From NCBI GenBank assembly GCA_002840765.1, contig PHCE01000013.1, positions 62,001-126,000 on the forward strand: a stretch of 64,000 bases of DNA, in the 5' to 3' direction. Numbering within the stretch: the first letter of the stretch is position 1; each line of letters begins with the position of its first letter. This stretch comes from Betaproteobacteria bacterium HGW-Betaproteobacteria-7 (lineage in GTDB: Bacteria; Pseudomonadota; Gammaproteobacteria; Burkholderiales; Rhodocyclaceae). A program made the position numbers and the translations under genes. The notes under the pieces were generated by a model. It worked only from the letters and a program-made list of their open reading frames with translations. It made no database searches and had not been told where the DNA came from. Below, piece after piece: positions 7,021-16,848 of this stretch.

Positions 7021-9216
7021 TCAGCGCCGTATTCGGTTCAGGATGGGCGGATTGTTGGCTTCGGGCATCCACTTGAGCAGGGTGGCGAAGAGCACCTCGG
7101 GATTGACCGGCTTCAGGATGAAATCGTTCATGCCGGCGGCAAGGCAGCGGACCCTGTCCTCGGCAAACGCATTGGCGGTCATGGCCAGAATCGGTACGCC
7201 GGCACCATTGGCCAGCAGCCTAATTAGGCGGGTTGCCTCCAGGCCGTCCATGCGGGGCATTTGAATGTCCATCAGGATCAGATCGTAGTCATTTTCACCT
7301 GCCAGTCTGACTGCCTCGACACCGTCTTCGGCGAAGCTCACCCGCTGCCCGGCAAGGTTGAGCAGATACTGCGTCACTTCCCGATTGAGTGGCTCATCCT
7401 CGACCAGCAGGATGTGTCGGTTGCTACAGGTTCTGATCAGTAGGTCTTCGGCTGATTCGTGGGCTGAGGAAACAGCATGCGGCCTGGCTGCATGGCCCTT
7501 TTTGAGCTGCGCGGTAAACCAGAACGTGCTCCCCTGGCCGAGTGTGCTGACGACGCCGGCGTCGCCCCCCATCAGTCGCGCCAACTTGAGCGTGATGGCC
7601 AGGCCGAGTCCCGTGCCGCCGTATTTTCTGGTGGTTGTGTTGTCGGCCTGCTCGAAGCTTGAAAAGAGCTTGTGGACGACTTCCGGAGGGATGCCTATAC
7701 CGGTGTCCTGAACCTCGAAACGGACCTCGACGCTATCGCTGCCCGTTTCGTGCATCCGGACGCGCAAGGTGACGGTGCCCGCCTGGGTGAACTTGATGGC
7801 ATTGCTGGCGTAATTGAGCAGCGCCTGCTGGAGTCTGGTTGGATCGCCCAGCAGATGATGCGGTAGCAGATCCGTATCGACCAAAAACTCAAGGGATTTG
7901 GCGCGCGCCTTGTCGAACAACATGGAAGCGACGTTGGCGACGATGCTGCCGATACTGGCGTCGATTTCTTCGAGAGTGAACTTGCCGGCATCGATTTTTG
8001 AGAGATCGAGGATGTTGTTGATGATGGCCAGCAGGTGGTCGGCTGCGCCAGCAATTTTCCCGAGTTTGTCGACTTCTTCGGGACTCCGGTCGCTCCGTCG
8101 CTGCAGCATGCCGGTCAACCCGACGATGGCATTCATCGGGGTGCGGATTTCGTGGCTCATGTTGGCGAGAAATTCGCTTTTCACCCGACTGGCTGCCTTC
8201 GTCTCGTCAATCTGCTCGCCGAGCTGCCGATTCAGCAAGGCAATCTCGGCCGTGCGCTGGGCGACCAATTCTTCCAGATGCTCACGATGCTGCTTGAGCT
8301 CGCCCATCATTAGCTTGTTTTCGGAAATGTCTTCCTTGATCGCCACATAGTGCGAAACCCGACCATCGGCCTGATGCATCGGCGAAATGATGGCGCTCTC
8401 GACATAGATTTCGCCGTTCTTGCGCCGGTTGATGAACTCGCCACGCCAGGTCTGGCCAGTGGCGAGCGTGCGCCACATGTCGACGTAGGTTTCGCGCGGC
8501 GTCTGCTGCGAGTGCAGAAAGCGCGGATTTCTGCCCAGGGCTTCTGCTACCGGATAGCCTGACGTTACTGTGAAGGCGGCGTTGGCATATTCAATTCGAC
8601 CTTCGAGATCGGTAATGACGACGGTTTGCGTGGTCTGCTCAACGGCCAGCGATAGCTGGGCTAGCTTCTCCTGAGCCAATTTAGTGGCGGTGATATCGAC
8701 GGCGACCAGGCGCAGATTCTCATGATCGGCAGCAAGCTCCGCGTCGATATGGACAAACCGGGCGATTGCCGGCTGTCCGCCGGTTAGCAGGGTAAGTTCG
8801 CAGCTTTCACGGCTGTGCCCGCTTACGGCCTTATTGAGCAGTTCGGCGAAAGCCGGGCGGGATGCGGGTTCGACAAAATCGGCGAAATGCCGTCCGCACA
8901 GTTGGTCGCGCTCCTGACTCAGCAATCTTGCTCCGGCCAGATTGAGCTGGCTGATGATGCACCGACGGGAAAGGGTGAAATAGCCCACCGGCGCAAAGTC
9001 GTAGAGATCGGTGTAGCCTGCGAGGGCCGCTTCCAGTTCCACCCGGGACTGGAGCAACGCGTTGTTTTGCATTTCCAGTTCAATCTGATGCACCTGCAAT
9101 TCGTGCACCAGGCGGCTCGAATCAAGTGCCGGCAGGCAGATCTCATCCGTGGGCAGCTTGCTCAGGTGTGCTTCCGCGCTTTTTCGTAGTTCGATAGCCG
9201 TGTTTGTCGAATGCAT
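7021..9216 (-). CDS. PAS-domain hybrid sensor histidine kinase with C-terminal receiver
   Basis: The ATG at 9216 is preferred over an in-frame start 81 bp further upstream because AAGGGG sits 8 bases before it. The product is 731 residues: an N-terminal helical stretch, two PAS domains (roughly residues 65-180 and 190-310), a coiled linker, and HisKA with the H-box [10 protein letters not shown] (phospho-His H355). A HATPase domain ([16 protein letters not shown]) and a receiver with phospho-Asp D650 in LILMDIQMP follow. No membrane segment is visible, so it should sense a cytosolic ligand or redox signal through the PAS domains. No dedicated response regulator or output gene is adjacent, so the target is unknown. 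Confidence 0.88.
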   Translation of the reverse strand: MHSTNTAIELRKSAEAHLSKLPTDEICLPALDSSRLVHELQVHQIELEMQNNALLQSRVELEAALAGYTDLYDFAPVGYFTLSRRCIISQLNLAGARLLSQERDQLCGRHFADFVEPASRPAFAELLNKAVSGHSRESCELTLLTGGQPAIARFVHIDAELAADHENLRLVAVDITATKLAQEKLAQLSLAVEQTTQTVVITDLEGRIEYANAAFTVTSGYPVAEALGRNPRFLHSQQTPRETYVDMWRTLATGQTWRGEFINRRKNGEIYVESAIISPMHQADGRVSHYVAIKEDISENKLMMGELKQHREHLEELVAQRTAEIALLNRQLGEQIDETKAASRVKSEFLANMSHEIRTPMNAIVGLTGMLQRRSDRSPEEVDKLGKIAGAADHLLAIINNILDLSKIDAGKFTLEEIDASIGSIVANVASMLFDKARAKSLEFLVDTDLLPHHLLGDPTRLQQALLNYASNAIKFTQAGTVTLRVRMHETGSDSVEVRFEVQDTGIGIPPEVVHKLFSSFEQADNTTTRKYGGTGLGLAITLKLARLMGGDAGVVSTLGQGSTFWFTAQLKKGHAARPHAVSSAHESAEDLLIRTCSNRHILLVEDEPLNREVTQYLLNLAGQRVSFAEDGVEAVRLAGENDYDLILMDIQMPRMDGLEATRLIRLLANGAGVPILAMTANAFAEDRVRCLAAGMNDFILKPVNPEVLFATLLKWMPEANNPPILNRIRR

Positions 9217-9378
9217 CAGATACCCCTTATTGTCGAACTCACTTGGGCGGTCTGTACGCACTCGCGGGGTCGTTGAAACCCCACAATATCTGGACAACTC
9301 TCGGCAAAAGACGACTGAAACTACCTTACGCCTTTGACAAGGGAATAGATACGGAGGTTTACGCGGGCGGCCGCCAGT

Positions 9379-10278
9379 TCACTCCGCTTGTCCCAGCCAA
9401 TGTTCGAGAAACTCCACGCAAACCCTGAGCTTGGCCGAGGTGGACAGGCGCGAGGGGGTGACCGCCCAGACGTCGACTTCCTGGGCGTAGTCGGGCAGCA
9501 GATGCACCAGGTCGCCGCGGGCTATGCTCGGGCCGACGTCCCACAGCGAACGCAGGATGATGCCGTGGCCTGCGATGGCCCATTGGTGGACGATCTCGCC
9601 ATTGTTGGCGGAGAGCGGGCCGCCGATGCGCACGGCCTCGGCGCCGTGCGGGCCGTGCAGGGTCCATTGGCCGAACTGGAAGTCGCGTTCGCGGATGACG
9701 ATGCAGCGGTGGCCGGCGAGGTCTGCCAGTTTCTGCGGCGTGCCGTGGCCGGCGAGATAAGCGGGGGCGGCGCAGAGTACGCGGCGGTTGTGGGCGATGC
9801 GCCGGGAGATGACGTTGGGCTCAGTGACGGCGCCGATACGGATGTCGAGATGGAAGCCCTCATCGATCAAGTTGACCGGCCGGTCGAGCAGTTCCAGTTC
9901 GATTTCCAGCGCCGGGTAGCGCTGGGCGAGGGCGGCGAGGGCGGGGCCGACGCGGTTGCGGCCGAAGCCGGAGCTGGTGCAGATGCGCAGCAGGCCGCCC
10001 GGTTCGGCGCCGGTGCTGGAGACGGCATCGCCCATCTGCTCGACGTCTTCGAGGATGCGCTGGGCCCACTGGTGCACGATGTCGCCCTGTTCAGTGAGGC
10101 TGACGCGGCGCGTCGTCCGGTGCAGCAGGCGGGTTTGCAGGCTGGCTTCGAGGATGGCGATGCGCTTGCTGACGTAGGCGTTGGAGACACCACGTTCGCG
10201 GGCGGTGGCGGCGAAGCTGCCATGGCGGACGACGATGCAGAAGAGCTGGAGGTCGTCGAGCAGCGGTTTATTGTTCAC
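9379..10278 (-). CDS. dmlR: LysR-type regulator, DmlR-like
   Basis: This 299-residue LysR-family regulator has an N-terminal winged helix-turn-helix (FAATARERGVSNAYVSKRI, about residues 20-40) and a periplasmic-binding-like effector domain from about residue 90. The start is GTG at 10278, with no strong ribosome binding site. It is divergent from the D-malate/tartrate dehydrogenase gene across a 93-bp gap. This is the same arrangement as dmlR-dmlA in enteric bacteria, where DmlR activates dmlA under D-malate. The symbol rests on that synteny plus family membership. Regulation of the neighbour is inferred. Confidence 0.75.
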   Translation of the reverse strand: MNNKPLLDDLQLFCIVVRHGSFAATARERGVSNAYVSKRIAILEASLQTRLLHRTTRRVSLTEQGDIVHQWAQRILEDVEQMGDAVSSTGAEPGGLLRICTSSGFGRNRVGPALAALAQRYPALEIELELLDRPVNLIDEGFHLDIRIGAVTEPNVISRRIAHNRRVLCAAPAYLAGHGTPQKLADLAGHRCIVIRERDFQFGQWTLHGPHGAEAVRIGGPLSANNGEIVHQWAIAGHGIILRSLWDVGPSIARGDLVHLLPDYAQEVDVWAVTPSRLSTSAKLRVCVEFLEHWLGQAE

Positions 10279-10371
10279 GATATGTGATTAGTGATGTTAC
10301 AGATTGGCAGATTATAGGCTTAAAGGTTTCCAGTACTATCGCCGGCATTCCATTACCGAGAGCGTCGCACC
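10279..10371. promoter_or_regulatory. Divergent dmlR/dmlA control region
   Basis: The 93-bp spacer between the LysR gene and the dehydrogenase gene is AT-richer than its surroundings. It contains TGTGATTAGTGATGTTACA at 10283-10301, where TGT and ACA ends frame an AT-rich core resembling the T-N11-A sites of LysR regulators. The site is a pattern guess; no promoter hexamers stand out clearly. Confidence 0.4.
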
Positions 10372-11457
10372 ATGTCCCGCCATTCCATCGCAGTCATTGC
10401 CGGCGACGGCATCGGCAACGAAGTCATGCCCGAGGGGCTGCGCGTCCTGCAGGCCGCCGCTGCCAAGTTCGCCATCGAGCTGGAGCTGACCACCTACGAC
10501 TGGGCCCACTGCGACTACTACCTGCAGCACGGCAAGATGATGCCGGACGACTGGTTCGCCCGGTTGCAGGGCCACGAGGCGATTTTCTTCGGTGCCGTCG
10601 GCTGGCCTGACAAGGTGCCCGACCACATTTCGCTGTGGGGTTCGCTGCTCAAGTTCCGCCGCGAGTTCGACCAGTACGTGAACCTGCGCCCGGTGCGCCT
10701 GATGCCCGGCGTGCCCTGTCCGCTGGCCGGGCGGAAGGTCGGCGACATCGATTTCTACGTCGTGCGCGAGAACACCGAAGGCGAGTATTCCTCGGTCGGC
10801 GGCCGGATGTTTGCAGGCACCGAGCGCGAGATCGTGCTGCAGGAGGCGGTGTTCAGCCGCAAGGGTGTGGACCGCATCCTCAAGTATGCCTTCGAGCTGG
10901 CGCAGAGCCGGCCGAAGAAGCACCTGACCTCGGCCACCAAGTCGAACGGCATCGCCATCAGCATGCCCTACTGGGACGAGCGGGTGGAGGCGATGGCCAG
11001 CGCTTACCCGGAGGTGCGCTGGGACAAGTCGCACATCGACATCCTGACCGCCCGTTTCGTGCTGCATCCGGATCGCTTCGACGTCGTTGTCGCCTCCAAC
11101 CTGTTCGGCGACATTCTTTCCGACCTCGGTCCGGCCTGTACCGGCACCATCGGCATCGCGCCCTCGGCCAATCTCAACCCGGACCGCACTTTCCCCTCGT
11201 TGTTCGAGCCGGTACATGGCTCGGCGCCGGATATCGCCGGGCGCAACATCGCCAACCCGATCGCCCAGATCTGGTCGGCGGCGATGCTGCTCGATTTTCT
11301 CGGCCACGGCGAGGGCCGCTACCGGGCCGCGCACGACGCCATCGTCCGCGCCATCGAGATGGTGCTGGTCGACGGGCCGCGGACGCCGGACATGGGCGGC
11401 ACGGCCAACACCGCCGAGGTGGGCCAGGCCGTTGCCGAGGCGCTCGATGGCCTTTGA
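10372..11457 (+). CDS. dmlA: D-malate / tartrate dehydrogenase (decarboxylating)
   Basis: This 361-residue protein belongs to the isocitrate/isopropylmalate dehydrogenase family and is closely similar along its whole length to DmlA/TtuC enzymes. Landmarks are IAVIAGDGIGNEV at the N-terminus, VPDHISLWGSLLKFRREF, the substrate-loop arginines in NLRPVRL, VVRENTEGEYSS, and the metal-binding DVVVASNLFGDILSD. The family oxidises D-malate to pyruvate and CO2 with NAD, and also acts on tartrate isomers. It is cytosolic. The stop codon overlaps the start of the next gene, a TauE-type exporter. Expression is probably controlled by the divergent LysR regulator. Confidence 0.9.
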   Translation: MSRHSIAVIAGDGIGNEVMPEGLRVLQAAAAKFAIELELTTYDWAHCDYYLQHGKMMPDDWFARLQGHEAIFFGAVGWPDKVPDHISLWGSLLKFRREFDQYVNLRPVRLMPGVPCPLAGRKVGDIDFYVVRENTEGEYSSVGGRMFAGTEREIVLQEAVFSRKGVDRILKYAFELAQSRPKKHLTSATKSNGIAISMPYWDERVEAMASAYPEVRWDKSHIDILTARFVLHPDRFDVVVASNLFGDILSDLGPACTGTIGIAPSANLNPDRTFPSLFEPVHGSAPDIAGRNIANPIAQIWSAAMLLDFLGHGEGRYRAAHDAIVRAIEMVLVDGPRTPDMGGTANTAEVGQAVAEALDGL

Positions 11458-12223
11458 TTTCAGCTTGCCGGCGCTGCTCATGCCCTTGCTCATGGGCGCC
11501 GCGCTCGGCTGGGTCGGCGGCCTGCTCGGCATCGGCGGCGGCATCATCGCCATCCCGGTGCTGACCATGGGTTTCGGCATGAGCCAGCAACTGGCGCAGG
11601 GCACGGCGCTGGTGATGATCACGCCAAACGTGCTGCTCGCCTTTTGGCGCTACCACCAGCGCAACCCGCTGCCGCTAAAGACCATCGGCCTGCTCGGTGC
11701 TGCGGCACTGCTCGCCACCTGGCCGGCGGCGCGGCTGGCGGTGCTGCTCGATTCGCGGGTGCTGATGATCTGCTTTGCCGTGTTTCTGGTCGGCTTGTCG
11801 CTGTATTTCCTCTGGGGCAGCCGTCGCGCGGCGCCGGCCGTTGATCCGAGCAAGGCATGGAACGAGCGCTGGCTACCCGGTGTCGGCGTCATCAGCGGCT
11901 TCTTCTCCGGGCTGTTCAGTGTCGGCGCCGGCATCGTCGCCGCGCCCATACTGGTCCGCTGCTTCGCCAAGCGCCAGGCTGTGGCGCAGGGCATCGCGCT
12001 GGCCGTGGTGGTGCCTGGCTCGCTGGTGTCGCTGAGCATCTACGGGCAGGCCGGCATGGTCAATTGGCAGAGCGGCCTGCTGCTGGCGGTGGGCGGCATG
12101 ACCACGGTGTCGTCCGGCGTCGCCTGGGCGCACCGCCTGCCGGAACGCCGGCTGCGGCGAGTTTTTGCCGTGATGTTGCTCATCACCGCGGGGCTGATGA
12201 TCCGCGCCGGCATCGTCGGCTGA
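11447..12223 (+). CDS. TauE/SafE-family anion exporter
   Basis: The ATG at 11447 overlaps the last 11 bases of the dehydrogenase gene, indicating translational coupling. The 258-residue product is almost entirely hydrophobic, with about eight membrane segments. It has the two family repeats, each starting with a glycine-rich loop: GLLGIGGGIIAIPVL near residue 28 and GFFSGLFSVGAGIVAAPIL near residue 150. TauE/SafE members move sulfite, sulfoacetate or other organic anions. Coupling to a D-malate/tartrate dehydrogenase suggests a carboxylate substrate here, but that is inference. Confidence 0.85.
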   Translation: MAFDFSLPALLMPLLMGAALGWVGGLLGIGGGIIAIPVLTMGFGMSQQLAQGTALVMITPNVLLAFWRYHQRNPLPLKTIGLLGAAALLATWPAARLAVLLDSRVLMICFAVFLVGLSLYFLWGSRRAAPAVDPSKAWNERWLPGVGVISGFFSGLFSVGAGIVAAPILVRCFAKRQAVAQGIALAVVVPGSLVSLSIYGQAGMVNWQSGLLLAVGGMTTVSSGVAWAHRLPERRLRRVFAVMLLITAGLMIRAGIVG

Positions 12224-12316
12224 TTTTTGCGAAAATGGCGGCCCTGCCGCCAGCCTGCCGAACTTCACCACCGTGTCCTGTTTTTCCGCCCCTTTACTGA
12301 ACCGCGAGGCCGACTG

Positions 12317-12982
12317 ATGGACGGCAACTCGCGCTTCATCAGCAGCGCCCAGGACGGGCCGCACCGCGATCTGGAGGAACTGGTGCGCCGGCACATGGCG
12401 CATCCGTTCCGCAAGCCGATCCTCGATTACAACCGCGCGGCGCTGGCCACGGCACTGGCCGCCCGCGCCGCCTGGAATCCGGCGGCGCCGCTGATTCTCG
12501 ACGCCGGTTGCGGCGTCGGCTGGAGCACGCAGCATATCGCCGAGAGCTATCCCGATCACTTCGTCATCGGCGTCGATCAGTCGCTGGATCGTTTGAGCCG
12601 CGGCAAGCCCTTGCCGATGCCGGCCAATGCGCTGCTGCTGCGCGCCGATCTGGTCGATTTCTGGCGGCTGCTGGCGGAGAACGGCATCCGCCTCGCCCGC
12701 CACTACAACCTGTACCCGAACCCGTGGCCGAAGATCGGCCATCTCGCCCGGCGCTGGCAGGGGCATGCGGTGTTTCCGGTGTGGCGTGAACTGGGCGGCG
12801 AGCTGGAATGCCGCAGCAACTGGCGCATCTACATCGAGGAAATGGCGCTGGCGCTTGGCTGGCTGAGCGGCCAGGCGGTTGCCGCCGAACCGTGGCGGAC
12901 CGACGACCCGATGACGCCGTTCGAGAAGAAATATCTCGCGTCCGGCCACGAGTTGTGGCGCTGCCGGGTGAGTCTGGGATGA
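12317..12982 (+). CDS. TrmB-like SAM-dependent methyltransferase
   Basis: The ATG at 12317 (MDGNSRFISSAQDG) is chosen; upstream in-frame residues look non-coding. The 221-residue protein has a Rossmann methyltransferase fold with motif I LILDAGCGVGWSTQ and an acidic VIGVDQS after strand 2. The sequence NLYPNPWPKIGHLARRW resembles the FPDPWPKxRHxxRR signature of tRNA (guanine-N7) methyltransferase TrmB. The Asp of the signature is replaced by Asn and the usual N-terminal basic region is short, so it may be a divergent paralogue rather than the housekeeping TrmB. Its stop overlaps the start of the next gene by 4 bp. Confidence 0.75.
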   Translation: MDGNSRFISSAQDGPHRDLEELVRRHMAHPFRKPILDYNRAALATALAARAAWNPAAPLILDAGCGVGWSTQHIAESYPDHFVIGVDQSLDRLSRGKPLPMPANALLLRADLVDFWRLLAENGIRLARHYNLYPNPWPKIGHLARRWQGHAVFPVWRELGGELECRSNWRIYIEEMALALGWLSGQAVAAEPWRTDDPMTPFEKKYLASGHELWRCRVSLG

Positions 12983-13296
12983 GCGTCTGCCAGAGTTGCG
13001 GCGCCTGTTGTGCCAGCCTGCGCGTCGATTTCCATCCGGCCGAGCTGGCCGGCGGCGCCTTCGCCTGGGGCGACGGCGTGCCGGTCGAAATGACGGTGCC
13101 GGTGACACCGGCCATCGTCCGCCTGTGCGGTACCGATGCTTCTCCGCCGCGCTGCGTGGCGCTGGCCGGCGAGGTTGGCGTCGCTGTGGCCTGCACGATT
13201 TACGACGAACGGCCGTCGCCGTGCCGCGAATTCGATATCGAGCATCCGGCCTGTAACCGGGCACGCCGACAGTGCGGGCTGCCGGCGCTCGGCTGA
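12979..13296 (+). CDS. Small YkgJ-family cysteine cluster protein
   Basis: The ATG at 12979 overlaps the methyltransferase stop (ATGA). The 105-residue protein has the compact YkgJ pattern: CQSCGACCASLRVDF at the N-terminus, C-T-IYDERPSPCREFDI in the middle and a terminal C-x6-C. These cysteines probably bind zinc or an Fe-S cluster. It is the second YkgJ-type gene in the window, smaller than the one at 6458 and different in sequence. Tight coupling to a TrmB-like methyltransferase hints at a role in RNA or metal-dependent modification, but nothing more can be said. Confidence 0.8.
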   Translation: MSVCQSCGACCASLRVDFHPAELAGGAFAWGDGVPVEMTVPVTPAIVRLCGTDASPPRCVALAGEVGVAVACTIYDERPSPCREFDIEHPACNRARRQCGLPALG

Positions 13297-13422
13297 GCGG
13301 CGAATTTGCCCGTGGGGCGGGCTTTCTAGCGATATGGGCTTATCCCCTGCCAGGTCGGGTAAGTCTGTGGATAAGCTCGGGAGAAGTACCGGAAGTCGCT
13401 GAGTGGCAAGGGAAATCTGCCA

Positions 13423-13441
13423 CTGCCCAATTATTGGGCAG
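13423..13441. repeat. Perfect 9-bp inverted repeat between convergent genes
   Basis: CTGCCCAAT and ATTGGGCAG are separated by a single T. It lies between the convergent YkgJ-like and GGDEF-EAL genes, where a bidirectional terminator is expected. No T-run follows, so termination is only a possibility. Confidence 0.45.
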
Positions 13442-13459
13442 CCTCGGATCGGCTTTCGC

Positions 13460-15658
13460 TCAGTCCGGGCGCTGCGCCAGCCAGGTCGCGAATTCACCGG
13501 CCGGTAGCGGGCGGGCGAACAGGAAACCCTGTAGCAGGTCGCAACCAATGTCGGCGAGGAAGTCGCGTTGGGCTTCGGTTTCGACGCCTTCGGCGACCAC
13601 CGTCAGGCCCAGCCGGCGGGCCAGCGTAACGACGGCTTCAGCCACCGCGGCATCGGTTGCCGAGGCCGGCAGGTGCTGGACGAAACTGCGGTCGAGCTTG
13701 AGCACATTGAGCGGCAGCGTGCGCAGCATGGCCAGCGACGAATGGCCGGTGCCGAAATCGTCCATCGCCACCTGGATGCCGCTGGCGCGCAGGCGCTGCA
13801 GCACCTGGACGGCGCCTTCCGGGTGGGCCAGTGCGGCCGATTCGGTGATTTCCAGTTCGATCCACGCGTGCGGCGCGCCGGCGGCGGCCAGGATGTACTC
13901 CAGGCGGTCGGCCAGGTCGGCGGCGTGGAACTGCCGCGGCGACAGGTTCACCGCCATGCGCGGCAGCGCCATGCCCTGTCGGCGCCAGGCGACCATCTGC
14001 CGCGCCGCCTCGGCCAGCGCCCATTCGCCGAGTTCGGTGATGATCCCGGCCTCTTCGGCCAGCGGGATGAATTCGCCCGGCGAGACCAGGCCGCGTTCCG
14101 GGTGGTGCCAGCGCAGCAGCGCCTCGGCGCCGCCCAGACGGCCGTCGGCGGCACGGATTTGCGGCTGGTAGAACAGTTCCAGCTGATGGCGCCCCACAGC
14201 CCGGCGTAGGTCGGTTTCCAGCGCCAGACGCTGGCTGGCCCGGCGGTTCATCGCCGCGTCGTAGAAGCGGAAAGTGTTGCGCCCGGCCGCCTTGGCGGCA
14301 TACATCGCGGCATCGGCATTGCGCAGCAGGCTTTCGATGTCGTGGCCGTCCTCCGGGTAAAGGGCCAGCCCGAGACTGGCTGCGACGTCAATGTCGCGGC
14401 CGCCGGCGATCACCGGCGGAGCCAGGGCGGCGAGGATGCGGCTGGCGAAGCCGGCGGCCGCCCCTGCCTCGCCGATACCTTCGAGCAGCATGACGAACTC
14501 GTCGCCGGCCAGCCGGGCCAGGGTATCGGCCCCGCGACAGACCGAGGCCAGGCGGCGGGCGACCTCGATCAGCACGGCGTCGCCGGCACTATGGCCGAGG
14601 CTGTCGTTAACCAGCTTGAAGCGGTCGAGGTCGATGAAGCACAGGGCAAAGCCGTTGCCGCGGTCGGCCCGGGCCAGGGCCTGGTGCAGACGGTCGTCGA
14701 ACAGGCTGCGGTTGGGCAGGCTGGTCAGCGCGTCGTGGTTGGCCAGGAAGGCCAGCTGGCTCTCGGCTTCCTTGCGGGCGGTGACGTCGTTGAGCACGCC
14801 GACGTAGTGCGAAACGCTGTCAGCATCGCCGCGCACCGGCGACAGGAACAGTTCGATCCACTGCTGCGCGCCGTCGGCGCGCCGGCGCGACAACGTCGTA
14901 TAGCCGTCACGGCCGTTGGCGATGGCGCTGCGGATCGCGGCAAAGCCGTCGTCGTCGCCGGTGCACAGGCAGGCCTGGCCGAGCGCCGTCTCGCCCGGCA
15001 TGCCGAGGATCTGCGAGAAGGCGGCGTTGACGTAGATCAGCCGGCAGTCGTCGGCGCCGGCGGCAGCGATGAAGATGCCGTTGACGCTCGATTCGATGGC
15101 CCGGTCGCGCAGCGCGATGGCGCGCTTGTCGGCGTGGATGTAGGTGTCCAGTGTTAGGCCGAGATCGAGCATGACGACCTTGAGCAGGGCGTCGAAAGTC
15201 GGGACGAAAGTCGCGAAGTCTTCGCCGGTCGCCGTCCAGGTCGCCGTCAGCATGTCGGAAAGGTACTTGCGGAAGGCGCCGACGTACCACTTCGGCGTCA
15301 GGCCGATCCGGGCGTGCGTCATGCCGACGCGCAGCCGGCCGTCGACGTAGGCGGCGCCGTAATCGCCGTCGGTCAGGCTGGCGAAATAGCGGCCGTGGGC
15401 GGCTTTCAGACGGGCGACCGTGGCCTCGTCGGGAAGCAGCGCGGCCAGTTCCGGCAGTTGGCGCAGGTACTGGTAGAAGCCGTCGGCGAACCCGTTCTGT
15501 GCCGCCGCCAGTTGGTCGCGGATGGCGCGCAGGTGTTCGGCATCGCTCTCGGTCAGTTCGAGAAAGGCCTTGCGCGCCGCGATCTCGGCGGCGTCGATGC
15601 CCATTTCGGCAGCGATGTCGTCCACCGCCGCCGGCGTCAGCCCCGGCAAGCCGGCCAT
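13460..15658 (-). CDS. Globin-coupled diguanylate cyclase/phosphodiesterase (heme sensor-PAS-GGDEF-EAL)
   Basis: The ATG at 15658 overlaps the preceding stop by one base (TGATG). The 732-residue protein begins with a globin-coupled sensor domain (residues 10-175). The likely proximal heme ligand is H115 in VGMTHARIGLTPKWY, as in DosC/HemAT-type sensors. A PAS domain (190-300) is followed by GGDEF (302-465) and EAL (480-730). The cyclase signature reads AGDEF (384-388), with an intact inhibitory I-site RGAD (375-378) five residues upstream. The phosphodiesterase motif EAL (512-514) and DDFGTG (633-638) are intact. It should adjust c-di-GMP in response to oxygen or NO; which activity dominates cannot be told. 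Confidence 0.9.
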   Translation of the reverse strand: MAGLPGLTPAAVDDIAAEMGIDAAEIAARKAFLELTESDAEHLRAIRDQLAAAQNGFADGFYQYLRQLPELAALLPDEATVARLKAAHGRYFASLTDGDYGAAYVDGRLRVGMTHARIGLTPKWYVGAFRKYLSDMLTATWTATGEDFATFVPTFDALLKVVMLDLGLTLDTYIHADKRAIALRDRAIESSVNGIFIAAAGADDCRLIYVNAAFSQILGMPGETALGQACLCTGDDDGFAAIRSAIANGRDGYTTLSRRRADGAQQWIELFLSPVRGDADSVSHYVGVLNDVTARKEAESQLAFLANHDALTSLPNRSLFDDRLHQALARADRGNGFALCFIDLDRFKLVNDSLGHSAGDAVLIEVARRLASVCRGADTLARLAGDEFVMLLEGIGEAGAAAGFASRILAALAPPVIAGGRDIDVAASLGLALYPEDGHDIESLLRNADAAMYAAKAAGRNTFRFYDAAMNRRASQRLALETDLRRAVGRHQLELFYQPQIRAADGRLGGAEALLRWHHPERGLVSPGEFIPLAEEAGIITELGEWALAEAARQMVAWRRQGMALPRMAVNLSPRQFHAADLADRLEYILAAAGAPHAWIELEITESAALAHPEGAVQVLQRLRASGIQVAMDDFGTGHSSLAMLRTLPLNVLKLDRSFVQHLPASATDAAVAEAVVTLARRLGLTVVAEGVETEAQRDFLADIGCDLLQGFLFARPLPAGEFATWLAQRPD

Positions 15659-16767
15659 CAGGTGGTCGCGCGGCCGGCGCCCCGGGCGAGCATGCGTTCC
15701 ATGCCGTCCATCACCGTCAGGTTGGCTTCTTCCATCCGCGTCAGCGCCGCCAGGGCGCCAGGGATATCGCCGGCGCGATAGCAGCTGACGGCCTGCCGGG
15801 CCTGGTCGTGCACCGCCTTGTGCGGCGCTTCCATTTCGCGATAGCCGGGCAGGCGGGAAAACTCGGCGCGGCCTTCGCCTTCGTAATACCAGCGGCCGAG
15901 GCGGCACTGGGTTTCGTCCGGCAGGTCCGCCGCCTTGAGGTCGGAGAGGCCGAGCAGTACCTGGTACACCTCCAGCTTCAACGTCAGCTCCTCGATATTG
16001 GCCAGTTCGGCATTGGCCAGCCGGGACGACGCAGCAATGCTGTCCTGCATCTGCTGCGACAGGCCGAGCAAGCGCTGCATGCTGCGCATCGCCTCTTCGC
16101 TCTCTGCCCCCTGGCTGGCGGCACTGCCGGCGCCGAGGTCCATGATCGCCTTGGCCTGGCCGGTCTCGTGCTGGATGCCGGCGACCAGGCCGCCAATCTC
16201 GGTGGTCGCCTTGGCGGTCCGTTCGGCCAGCTTGCGCACCTCGTCGGCGACCACGGCGAAACCGCGCCCGGCCTCGCCGGCGCGCGCCGCCTCGATCGCG
16301 GCATTGAGCGCCAGCAGGTTGGTCTGTTCGGCGATTTCCTTGATCAACTGGACGATGCCGCCGATCTCGCCGGCCCGCCGGGCGAGATCGGCGACGCTGG
16401 CGCTGGCCGAACTGATGCGCTCGACCATGGCGTGCAGGTTGCCGGCGATTTTCTCGAAGGCGGCACGGTTGGTGTCTGATTCGGTGGCCGCCGTCATTGC
16501 CGTCGCCGAATCGGCGCCAAGGTGGTTCGACAGGCCGGAAAAGGACTGGCGGAGGCCGGCCAGCGAGGCGCCGAAGCGCGGAATGTTGCCGAGCACGCCG
16601 TCAAGCAGCGCCTGCCGCTGGCGCAGCTGCTGTTGCTCGTTCTCGGCATCGCCGAGCCGCTGGCGGACCGCCGCCAGCTCCGCTTGCAGCGCCGTCGTCC
16701 GCGCCTGCAGTGCGGCGTTATCGGCGAGGGCTGCCGTCAGGTTGCGTTTAGTCTTGCCGCCGAACAT
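15658..16767 (-). CDS. Cytosolic methyl-accepting chemotaxis-type protein with CZB domain
   Basis: This 369-residue protein has no membrane segment or periplasmic domain. After an N-terminal coiled coil (10-60) comes the chemoreceptor signalling domain, with the conserved hairpin tip around [20 protein letters not shown] (145-164) and [18 protein letters not shown]. The C-terminus is a CZB (chemoreceptor zinc-binding) domain: C288 in [13 protein letters not shown]316 and H320 in EAPHKAVHD. The first zinc-ligand His normally found in the preceding helix appears to be missing ([11 protein letters not shown]). It is translationally coupled to the heme c-di-GMP protein downstream. CZB domains elsewhere regulate diguanylate cyclases or chemotaxis in response to zinc or hypochlorite. 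Confidence 0.88.
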   Translation of the reverse strand: MFGGKTKRNLTAALADNAALQARTTALQAELAAVRQRLGDAENEQQQLRQRQALLDGVLGNIPRFGASLAGLRQSFSGLSNHLGADSATAMTAATESDTNRAAFEKIAGNLHAMVERISSASASVADLARRAGEIGGIVQLIKEIAEQTNLLALNAAIEAARAGEAGRGFAVVADEVRKLAERTAKATTEIGGLVAGIQHETGQAKAIMDLGAGSAASQGAESEEAMRSMQRLLGLSQQMQDSIAASSRLANAELANIEELTLKLEVYQVLLGLSDLKAADLPDETQCRLGRWYYEGEGRAEFSRLPGYREMEAPHKAVHDQARQAVSCYRAGDIPGALAALTRMEEANLTVMDGMERMLARGAGRATT

Positions 16768-16848
16768 GCGGGCACCCTTCTCGGTGGTGGGTAATGGTTG
16801 AGTAATTTACTCTGGTATTGGCTGGCTGTTCATGAGCCGCATCAAATT

